A DNA stretch of 64,000 nucleotides from DASUVM01 sp963704675 (GTDB lineage: Bacteria; Patescibacteriota; Saccharimonadia; Saccharimonadales; Saccharimonadaceae), in contig OY969928.1 in assembly GCA_963704675.1 (NCBI GenBank), positions 1,054,001 through 1,118,000 on the forward strand. Reading direction: 5' to 3'. The first letter of the stretch is position 1. Every line of letters begins with the position of its first letter. Shown here in pieces: positions 58,334-64,000 of this stretch. Made by a program: the position numbers and the translations under genes. The notes beneath the pieces are model-generated. The model saw only the letters and a list, made by a program, of their open reading frames with translations. It did not search any database and was not told the DNA's origin.

Positions 58334-58758
58334 CCACCCAAGGTTCGCTACTACTCGGATTAGATGTAGGTGAAAAGCGTATTGGCATTGCAAGGGCGGC
58401 AAAGTCGCCTGGCATAGCCTTTGCCATCAGCACATTGAACAATGATGACACTGTTGACGACGAGTTAGCTCTGTTAATACAAATTGAAAAGCCCGATGGC
58501 TTTGTCGTGGGCCGGCCGCGTAATCAATCAGGAGAAAAGACAAAACAGACAAATTGGGTTGAAAAGTGGGTTAAAAAACATCTTGAACCCCTTAAAATAC
58601 CTATTTTTTGGCAAGACGAATCACTCACCTCTGTTCATGCTGAGGCGAACCTTAAAAAAACGAAAAAAAAGTACGGAAAGGGTGATATTGATGCCGTAGC
58701 CGCCAGCCTCATCCTGCAAGATTATATAGAGGAGAAATGGCATGCAATTGCAAAATAG
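58330..58758 (+). CDS. ruvX: RuvX/YqgF-family putative Holliday junction resolvase
   Basis: The product has 142 residues with the RNase H-like fold of YqgF: LLGLDVGEKRIGIARA (first catalytic Asp, about 11), VVGRPRNQSGEK, FWQDESLTSVHAEANL (Glu), and KGDIDAVAASLILQDYI (Asp). YqgF is an essential protein linked to pre-16S rRNA processing and junction resolution. The start overlaps the preceding stop (ATGA) and its 3' end overlaps mltG by 17 bases, as in many bacteria where ruvX and mltG are neighbours. Confidence 0.95.
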   Translation: MTTQGSLLLGLDVGEKRIGIARAAKSPGIAFAISTLNNDDTVDDELALLIQIEKPDGFVVGRPRNQSGEKTKQTNWVEKWVKKHLEPLKIPIFWQDESLTSVHAEANLKKTKKKYGKGDIDAVAASLILQDYIEEKWHAIAK

Positions 58759-59797
58759 CTCATCAAGTTTACGAACGCATATGCCCCGGCGGCGCCGGGT
58801 ATGGCTATCAATTGTTGGCAGCGTTTTAGCATTATTTGTACTCTTTGTGATCGGTGTTTTTTGGTGGTATAACCAGAGCTTAACCCCTGTTGATAAGAAT
58901 GCTGCAGCAAAGCTTTTCCGCGTCGAGACGGGTGATACTGCCGATAGTATCGGTCAAAGGTTGGTATCAGAGGGGTTCATTCGTAGCGACTTAGCTTTTA
59001 AGATCGCCCTTCGCCTTGAGGGTAAAGCGAGTGCAATTAAAGCGGGTGCCTATCAGTTATCTCCGGCCGAAAGTACCCATGATATTATTGCAAAATTAGT
59101 CTCAGGTAAGCCCGATACTATTCGTTTACAGATTAGCCCTGGTATTCCTCTGAATAAAGTTCGCGAACAGATCATCAAGGGTGGTTTTAGTGCCGAATCG
59201 GTCGATGTTGCCTTGGCCAAACAATATGATCATCCGCTTTTAAAAGATAAACCGGCCGACGCCTCACTAGAGGGGTATTTATTTCCTGACACATACTTTA
59301 TTGATCTCAATCAATCACCCGAAGCACTGCTTGAGAAGATGTTTGACATCCTTTACCAAAAGATTCAAACAGGTAATTTAATGCCTTCTTTTGTGGCTGA
59401 AGGACTGAATATGCATCAAGCGATTACCTTAGCCTCTGTCATTGAAAAAGAAGTTGGGCCCAGCGACAGAGCACACGTCGCTCAAGTGTTCTTAAAACGC
59501 CTCAGAACAGATATGCCACTTGGTTCAGATGCGACTTTTGTCTACGCAGCTGCTCAAATGGGCGTGGTTGCCACCCCAGACCTTGATTCACCTTATAATA
59601 CTCGGCTTGTGACCGGTTTGCCGCCCGGGCCAATTTCTAATGTCTCTTATTCTTCTCTCGAGGGCCTTGCACATCCTACTCAAACAGATGATCTGTATTT
59701 TGTCTCAGGAGACAACGGAATTAACTATTTTTCAAAGACCTTACCCGAGCATGAGCAAAATGTTGCCAAGTATTGTCATGTGAAGTGTCAATTGTAA
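58742..59797 (+). CDS. mltG: Endolytic murein transglycosylase MltG
   Basis: MltG cuts nascent peptidoglycan strands at the membrane and sets glycan length. The 351-residue protein has a basic cytosolic start (PRRRRVWLS), one membrane helix (about 21-42), a LysM-like region (FRVETGDTADSIGQRLVSEGF), and the YceG catalytic domain: LEGYLFPDTYFI, ITLASVIEKEVG (catalytic Glu near 238), PLGSDATFVYA and SPYNTRLVTGLPPGPISN. The ATG at 58742 lies inside ruvX after GGAGAAA. Full length and complete motifs indicate an active enzyme. Confidence 0.95.
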   Translation: MQLQNSSSSLRTHMPRRRRVWLSIVGSVLALFVLFVIGVFWWYNQSLTPVDKNAAAKLFRVETGDTADSIGQRLVSEGFIRSDLAFKIALRLEGKASAIKAGAYQLSPAESTHDIIAKLVSGKPDTIRLQISPGIPLNKVREQIIKGGFSAESVDVALAKQYDHPLLKDKPADASLEGYLFPDTYFIDLNQSPEALLEKMFDILYQKIQTGNLMPSFVAEGLNMHQAITLASVIEKEVGPSDRAHVAQVFLKRLRTDMPLGSDATFVYAAAQMGVVATPDLDSPYNTRLVTGLPPGPISNVSYSSLEGLAHPTQTDDLYFVSGDNGINYFSKTLPEHEQNVAKYCHVKCQL

Positions 59798-59811
59798 GTG
59801 CTAGGAATGAT

Positions 59812-59883
59812 ATCACTCCTGGAATTACTAATTACTACTAATTCCAGGAGTGATCTCCCGTGGCACAGCATGCACCACGGGAG
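59812..59883. terminator. Double hairpin between mltG and the convergent gene
   Basis: ATCACTCCTGGAATTA (59812-59827) pairs with TAATTCCAGGAGTGAT (59839-59854). It is followed at once by CTCCCGTGG / CCACGGGAG (59855-59883). One probably serves each convergent gene. Confidence 0.65.
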
Positions 59884-59903
59884 GCCTCTCTTTATCAGCG
59901 TCG

Positions 59904-60518
59904 CTAGGCCACGAGTCTACCCGGGAACTGCTCCAGAATCCACGGAGTGATGTCTGGGTTGTAGTCCCGGCGCGACTTGTCCGTCTCTGCCTCACACCGC
60001 GACACGTAGCCACGAATGACTTGTGCGGTGCTGCTGCGATCAGCGGTGGCAAACTTCGGCAAGACACTCGCCAGAAGCTTCACCCGTGCGTACACCGAGG
60101 CCAACTCGTAGAGGGTATCCACCAGCAGTTCGAGTGTCGGCACGTGCCGGTCGAACCAGCCCAAGGTGTTAGCGGATAGAGGGTCTATCTGCTCAAGGAC
60201 TGCCTGGCGCGCGTGAGGCGGGGCGTCATTGAGCATGATGTAGGCGGGCCGATCAACGTACGCGAGTTTCCTCACGAGCCTCTCGACGACCAACTGGAGC
60301 GACCCTGAATGGGCCGCCGGTGCGATGTAGACTTCCTTGACCCGCGGCCAGGCGGCGATCAGCATGCGCGGGCAGTGGTTGACACATATCCACATGAAGT
60401 GACGGAACTGGTCTTGGGTAAGGGTCGACCAGAGCGAAAGCTCGGGTGCTGCCTGCGAGGTGAAGTTCTTGAACGCCTGCGCAACAGCCGGGTCTTCTGA
60501 CTCATCGAGAGCGAACAT
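59904..60518 (-). CDS. Soluble GC-rich accessory protein of unknown function
   Basis: The product has 204 residues, with TTAGGAA upstream of the ATG. It is predominantly helical with many Trp, Arg, His and Pro residues (FRHFMWICVNHCPRMLIAAW, LVRKLAYVDRPAYIM, LVDTLYELASVYARVKLL). There is no signal peptide, membrane helix or recognisable motif. The codon use is markedly more GC-rich than mltG or obg, as for the other single accessory genes (4593, 20619, 34620, 35766). It lies between a double terminator and an AT-rich intergenic region. Confidence 0.55.
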   Translation of the reverse strand: MFALDESEDPAVAQAFKNFTSQAAPELSLWSTLTQDQFRHFMWICVNHCPRMLIAAWPRVKEVYIAPAAHSGSLQLVVERLVRKLAYVDRPAYIMLNDAPPHARQAVLEQIDPLSANTLGWFDRHVPTLELLVDTLYELASVYARVKLLASVLPKFATADRSSTAQVIRGYVSRCEAETDKSRRDYNPDITPWILEQFPGRLVA

Positions 60519-61114
60519 GTGCGTTCCTAATCTCTAGGTTTGCGAGCAGAGCGGGCGAGATCTCTGCGAGAGCCCAAGCTAATCACATAATTACAAATAT
60601 GTATGTGATCAGTTCGGGCTTTCGCAGGCGATGCCTTAGATGATAAAGAGCGGTAGGCTACACTAAGATAGCCTCGGCTGTACTATATAATAAAACCTTC
60701 AAAAAAGCAATAGTTTTTACCGTTTCTTCTCTAATTATTTACCAAGGTCAGAGGATTAAAGATGCAAAAAAATCTATCCTCAAGGTTACCTTAGAAGGAA
60801 TTAAGAATTACTTTTATACCAGCACGTAACAGAGGTAGAGATATCCACAACATATAACAAAACATATTGACATATGCGTCAATACTTGTTATTATAATGC
60901 CATACGCTTGTGGTGAGTATCTCTAACAGAGGTAGCCTGGCTGCAATGCGTTACTCCGAAAGAGTCGTATATGGGGTGATCTTCTAACAAAAACAGATCA
61001 AATACACTATAAGTTATTATCTAACGTAAAGGTCGTCCACCCCGGTTCTTGCGGCAAAAAATAGCCGCCAAAGAAGAAAGACTATCTAGGAGTGCGCCCA
61101 GTGGTAACACGGGC
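60519..61114 (+). promoter_or_regulatory. Long AT-rich promoter and leader of the LysM-CHAP gene, with inverted repeats
   Basis: This 596-bp stretch has no convincing gene. At 60565-60626 a hairpin forms (TGCGAGAGCCC / GGGCTTTCGCA with inner ATCACATA / TATGTGAT) near the start of the minus-strand gene. A promoter is visible at TTGACA (60867-60872) and TATAAT (60893-60898). An inverted repeat brackets it: AGAGATATCCACAA (about 60838) with TTGTGGTGAGTATCTCT (about 60910). The predicted leader of about 210 bases can fold: GATCT / AGATC near 60979-61000, GGGGTG (about 60975) with CACCCC (about 61038), and GCGGC / GCCGC near 61050. Peptidoglycan hydrolase genes are often riboswitch-controlled, but I found no match to the ydaO consensus. 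Confidence 0.45.
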
Positions 61115-62245
61115 ATGGAGATGCATATTCGTACCAATCAAACTATGTCACTTGCACACACGCAGATGACAGATGCAGACGCTCGCCTCAGCATGAAGAA
61201 ATCGGCTAAAAAGCCGTTTCTGAAGCGCATTAAGCCTGCTGCTGCAGTAACGTACGTAGCCATTACGGCTTTAATCATTAGTATTCTTTCGATCGGTTAT
61301 CGATCGAACCAGCAAGATACCGCGCTGTTTGGTGTTAGTGGTGTTCAAGCGGCAGAAACGACCAATACATCAGTTGACCAAGTCAGTGCTGCTCAAATCG
61401 CTGCATCACTTGCTGAAGCTACCGATATTGGTGTTCAAGCGAACGTTGCTAACCTTTCAACGAGTCTTAGCTTGCAAAACGAGCTAGCACAGTCGAATGG
61501 TACATCAGCTTCGAAACCACAACTCGCAATGAGTAGCGTGAAGCAGAAAATTAGCCAATATCAGACGAAGACTGGCGACAGTGTTCAATCTGTTGCGGCT
61601 GCTCACGGTATTTCTGCTGACACTATAAAATGGGCTAATAACTTAACAAACGATAGCTTGCCTGCTAACCAGCAGTTACAGATTCCTGCCGTTGATGGTG
61701 TAATCTACACTGTTCGTGCAGGTGATACTGCCGATAGCTTGGCCGCTAAGTATAGGGCTGATAAAGCTCGTCTGATTAGCTATAACGACGCTGAGGTTAC
61801 TGGCCTGCAGCCCAACCAACAGATTGTTATTCCTGGCGGTGTGATGCCCGAAAACGAGCGTCCACGCGCAGCTACAACGAGCCGTAGTTCATTCGGTACG
61901 ACCGTTATTAACTTCACGCCTTCATATGGCGGCGGTGGCTATCCATTCGGCTGGTGTACTTACTATGCGGCTGCTAAAGCTGGTGCACCTGGTAACTGGG
62001 GTAATGCTAATACTTGGGATACCCTTGCCCGCGCGACACCTGGCTGGACAGTAGGCTCTCTACCTCGTGTAGGTGCTATTGCTCAAACCGATGCTGGCTG
62101 GGCTGGCCACGTGGCTGTTGTCGATGAAGTTCAGGGTAATATGATTAAATACTCAGACATGAATGGTATTCGAGGCTTCGGTGCCGTTGGTCAAAGTGAC
62201 TGGGTGCCTGCCTCGTACTTCCAAAACTATATCTTCCGTAAATAA
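61115..62245 (+). CDS. Membrane-anchored or secreted LysM-CHAP peptidoglycan hydrolase
   Basis: I place the start at the ATG at 61115 (or 61121, preceded by GGAG); the open frame reaches back to 61049 through leader sequence. About 376 residues: a basic region, one hydrophobic segment (AAAVTYVAITALIISILSI, about 40-60) ending near VQAAET, two LysM modules (YQTKTGDSVQSVAAAHG about 150-195; YTVRAGDTADSLAAKY about 205-250), and a C-terminal CHAP domain with FGWCTYYAAAKAG (catalytic Cys), GHVAVVDEV (catalytic His) and YSDMNG. CHAP enzymes cut peptide crosslinks or the amide to muramic acid, and LysM binds the glycan. Likely used for wall growth or attack on the host wall. Confidence 0.88.
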   Translation: MEMHIRTNQTMSLAHTQMTDADARLSMKKSAKKPFLKRIKPAAAVTYVAITALIISILSIGYRSNQQDTALFGVSGVQAAETTNTSVDQVSAAQIAASLAEATDIGVQANVANLSTSLSLQNELAQSNGTSASKPQLAMSSVKQKISQYQTKTGDSVQSVAAAHGISADTIKWANNLTNDSLPANQQLQIPAVDGVIYTVRAGDTADSLAAKYRADKARLISYNDAEVTGLQPNQQIVIPGGVMPENERPRAATTSRSSFGTTVINFTPSYGGGGYPFGWCTYYAAAKAGAPGNWGNANTWDTLARATPGWTVGSLPRVGAIAQTDAGWAGHVAVVDEVQGNMIKYSDMNGIRGFGAVGQSDWVPASYFQNYIFRK

Positions 62246-62266
62246 TGCAGCCTGAATGCCACCAAG

Positions 62267-62297
62267 AAAAAGCGATCTGTTAACGGATCGCTTTTTT
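62267..62297 (+). terminator. Rho-independent terminator
   Basis: AAAAAGCGATC pairs with GATCGCTTTTT with a TGTTAACG loop region and T-tail, between the LysM-CHAP gene and obg. Confidence 0.9.
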
Positions 62298-62316
62298 CTT
62301 TATAATAAAACCCATT

Positions 62317-63618
62317 ATGAAGTTTGTTGATAGCGTTGAGGTTGAAGTAGCGGCCGGCAAAGGCGGCGATGGTGCCCTGAGTTTTCGACAGGAAAAATAT
62401 GTAGATAAAGGCGGCCCGGATGGTGGTGATGGTGGTGATGGTGGTGATGTTATCTTCGAGGCCACCTCAAATGTAAACACCTTGTTAGGGTTTCGTTATA
62501 AGCAAGTACTCCAGGCTGAAAATGGCGAGAACGGTAGTAAGCGAAAACGGCATGGTAAAAGCGGGCAAGATCTTGTAGTGCAAGTACCGGCCGGTACATT
62601 GGTTCTAGATGCTGCAACTGGAAGGCAAGTAGCTGACTTGACTGTTAATGGTGAGCGGGTACGAGTTGCTAAAGGGGGCAAAGGCGGCTTTGGGAATGCA
62701 CATTTTATCTCCTCGACGCGTCAGGCGCCCCGTATAGCCGAAGTAGGCGAAAAAGGCAGTCAATATCAGGTACGCCTAGAACTCAAGCTCCTGGCCGATG
62801 TAGGCCTCGTAGGACTGCCAAATGCCGGTAAGTCAACCTTCTTAAGCGTTGTTTCACACGCCACCCCTGAAATCGCCGATTATCCTTTCACGACGCTCGT
62901 TCCGCAGCTAGGTGTTGCCCATATAGACGATTTTGGTATGCTAATAGCCGATATCCCTGGGCTTATCGAAGGGGCAGCTGAAGGTAAAGGCCTAGGTGAT
63001 GACTTTTTGCGCCATATCGAGCGTACTGCGGTGCTGCTGCATTTGATAGATGTGTATAGCAATGATGTTGCGAAAGATTACCAAACTATTGTGAATGAGC
63101 TGCAACGTTACAGTCCCGAGCTCGTTAAGCGTCCTCAAGTAGTGGCCTTAACGAAGTGCGAAGGGCTTGAAGCGGAGTTGGTTGCTATGCAAAAACATGC
63201 GCTTGAAAAAGTGATGCCGAAGGATAGTGAGTGTTTTGTCATTTCGTCACAATCCGGACAGGGTATTAAGGAAACACTCAGAAGCCTTAAGAAGTACGTT
63301 AAGCAGGCTCGTATCGTTAAGGCGGCACCAAACATTGAAACAAATGAAACACCTGTTATAGAGCTTTCAGCGCACGCACGAAAAGAGACCTGGCAAGTGC
63401 GCAAAGAAGAGGCGCATTTTGTAGTCACAGGTGAAAAAATTGAGGGCTTTGCAGCCCGGACAGACTTTACGAGCCCGCATGGGCTGAACCGTTTAAGACA
63501 TATTATGCATAAAATGGGTATTGTACACGAGCTGGAGCGTGCCGGCGCCGAGGCTGATGATATGATTCAGATTGGCGAAAGTGGCGAAAATCGCTTATCG
63601 CTTCAAGAAGTTAAATAA
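62317..63618 (+). CDS. obg: GTPase Obg/CgtA
   Basis: Obg binds the large ribosomal subunit and links its assembly to GTP and ppGpp levels. The 433-residue protein has the Gly-rich Obg fold (about 1-158; FRQEKYVDKGGPDGG, KRKRHGKSG, VAKGGKGGFGNAHF), the G domain (GLPNAGKSTF G1, DYPFTTLVPQLG G2, DIPGLIEGAAEGKGLG G3, ALTKCEG in place of NKxD, ISSQSGQG G5), and a C-terminal OCT domain (about 350-425). The G4 motif reads TKCE instead of the usual NKxD. A GGTGGTGAT triplet-like DNA repeat at about 62416-62445 encodes DGGDGGDGGD. TATAAT lies ten bases before the ATG. Confidence 0.96.
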   Translation: MKFVDSVEVEVAAGKGGDGALSFRQEKYVDKGGPDGGDGGDGGDVIFEATSNVNTLLGFRYKQVLQAENGENGSKRKRHGKSGQDLVVQVPAGTLVLDAATGRQVADLTVNGERVRVAKGGKGGFGNAHFISSTRQAPRIAEVGEKGSQYQVRLELKLLADVGLVGLPNAGKSTFLSVVSHATPEIADYPFTTLVPQLGVAHIDDFGMLIADIPGLIEGAAEGKGLGDDFLRHIERTAVLLHLIDVYSNDVAKDYQTIVNELQRYSPELVKRPQVVALTKCEGLEAELVAMQKHALEKVMPKDSECFVISSQSGQGIKETLRSLKKYVKQARIVKAAPNIETNETPVIELSAHARKETWQVRKEEAHFVVTGEKIEGFAARTDFTSPHGLNRLRHIMHKMGIVHELERAGAEADDMIQIGESGENRLSLQEVK

Positions 63619-63632
63619 TAAATTATACTTTT

Positions 63633-63767
63633 ACCTGAAGCTCGACACCTCCTTCCAGATCGTGTGAAATCGGTTTAACTAACCGGTTTCAGCCCAACGC
63701 TTTCTTAAAGCTCTGGGAGAGCTTTAAGAAAAAAGAGTGGTCTGGGAGGGGGCGTCGAGATTCAGGT
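63633..63767 (+). repeat. Dispersed three-stem structured repeat, copy C
   Basis: This 135-bp copy lies 14 bp after obg. The outer stem pairs ACCTGAAGCTCGAC... with ...GTCGAGATTCAGGT (ends at 63633 and 63767). P2 is AAATCGGTT / AACCGGTTT (T-G pair instead of A's T-A). P3 is TTTCTTAAAGCTC / GAGCTTTAAGAAA. Core strings CCAGATCGTGTG, CAGCCCAACGC and AGAGTGGTCTGG are identical to copy A. The termini match copy B (ACCTGAA / TTCAGGT), whereas the middle of the outer stem is unique. Confidence 0.8.
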
Positions 63768-64000
63768 TTAGATTTTATAGTTGACAGAGTCTTTTATTCA
63801 TAGTATTGTTTATCTATCATTAGCCGAGCTTATCTTGCTCCTAATGCCCATTGACAAAGAGACAGATGCGCTTCTGGGGATGTGATGGTATCTTTATCTT
63901 TAAGATATTATGACACCCCCAGAAGCAGGTGCACATTGTTGTGTATCTGGTGTTCTTCTGGGTGGATTCGAATCCACCGAATGAAAGGGCGCTGATGCGC
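63768..64000. other. Intergenic region to the window end
   Basis: No convincing gene. It holds an inverted repeat GCTTCTGGGG (63870-63879) / CCCCAGAAGC (63917-63926) and a perfect 18-bp palindrome (63961-63978, centre TTCGAA). A tiny frame MPIDKETDALLGM (from the ATG at 63845) precedes the hairpin, as a leader peptide might, but evidence is weak. The next gene presumably starts beyond the window. Confidence 0.35.

Noticed and set aside
60900..61060. c-di-AMP (ydaO) riboswitch before the LysM-CHAP gene
   Set aside because: A GGGGTGATC string resembles part of the consensus, but the other conserved strings of ydaO are not found. Kept only as an unassigned structured leader.
62416..62445. GGTGGTGAT repeats in obg
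   Set aside because: They encode the normal Gly/Asp-rich loop of the Obg fold and need no separate explanation beyond a small in-frame repeat expansion.
63955..63985. tRNA-like T-arm (GGTGG-ATTCGAAT-CCACC)
   Set aside because: The sequence is a perfect palindrome with an eight-base loop instead of seven, and no matching acceptor, D or anticodon arm exists at the expected distances.
1..64000. CRISPR arrays, transposase genes, prophage modules, rRNA or tRNA genes
   Set aside because: I found no direct-repeat-spacer pattern, no recognisable transposase, integrase, capsid or terminase, and no complete tRNA fold by eye. A tRNAscan or Infernal run could still find something I missed.

Overview
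The window looks like a chromosomal segment of a reduced-genome member of the Patescibacteria (candidate phyla radiation), most likely a Saccharibacteria (TM7)-type organism. This is inferred from gene content and style: compact housekeeping genes, a short alanyl-tRNA synthetase, an FtsA-like / baseplate-J-like / RuvX / MltG cluster, a YabE-type G5 protein near KsgA, and many large secreted proteins of unknown role. TGA is used as a stop codon throughout (for example pgeF-region, folC overlap and nifS/ydcF junctions), so there is no sign of TGA recoding. No rRNA, tRNA, CRISPR array or transposase gene was recognised.

Layout. 0-2.7 kb: surface proteins, a first copy of a structured 139-bp repeat, a PD40 beta-propeller protein and an ASCH protein. 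2.8-12.5 kb: glycolysis (pyruvate kinase, phosphoglycerate kinase, triosephosphate isomerase) interleaved with accessory membrane or secreted genes. 12.5-20.6 kb: PcrA/UvrD helicase, YabE-like G5 protein, PPC-domain protein, lipoprotein, KsgA, then a folP-folC pair. 20.6-32.8 kb: mostly accessory. It holds a giant SGNH-hydrolase surface protein, small membrane proteins, a PgeF-hydrolase-C39 operon, and a tandem array of related three-TM membrane protein genes with matching terminators. 33-38.9 kb: metG and tatD, separated by a GC-rich cassette (nucleoside-hydrolase-like protein; deoxyribosyltransferase-Nudix fusion) and repeat copy B. 39-46.3 kb: second SGNH protein, twin small membrane proteins, a frameshifted cysteine desulfurase overlapping a YdcF-like gene and mnmA (tRNA 2-thiouridine pathway), and a sugar-dehydrogenase-like beta propeller. 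46.4-51.2 kb: a two-gene operon encoding a divergent sigma-70-like protein and a 1106-residue protein with an N-terminal WhiB-like cysteine pattern and a C-terminal sigma-3/4-like segment. 51.3-64 kb: alaS, the FtsA-like to mltG envelope operon, a LysM-CHAP peptidoglycan hydrolase with a long leader, obg, and repeat copy C.

How the genes fit together. The core genes form a minimal glycolysis, tRNA charging and modification, ribosome maturation (KsgA, Obg), DNA repair (PcrA) and wall growth/division set. Accessory genes are often GC-rich, single, strongly Shine-Dalgarno-led and bounded by strong hairpins. Many core genes instead have a TATAAT-like box only 6-8 nt before the start codon, which predicts widespread leaderless transcripts.

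Most notable observations: (1) the sigma/WhiB-like operon; (2) a dispersed three-stem repeat whose stems vary in sequence but keep pairing, plus a more diverged relative at 51.6 kb; (3) a 223-bp imperfect inverted repeat inserted in frame in mnmA; (4) the three-TM protein array resembling Pycsar-type effectors; (5) pervasive leaderless promoters. Three frameshifted genes occur and could be real or assembly errors.
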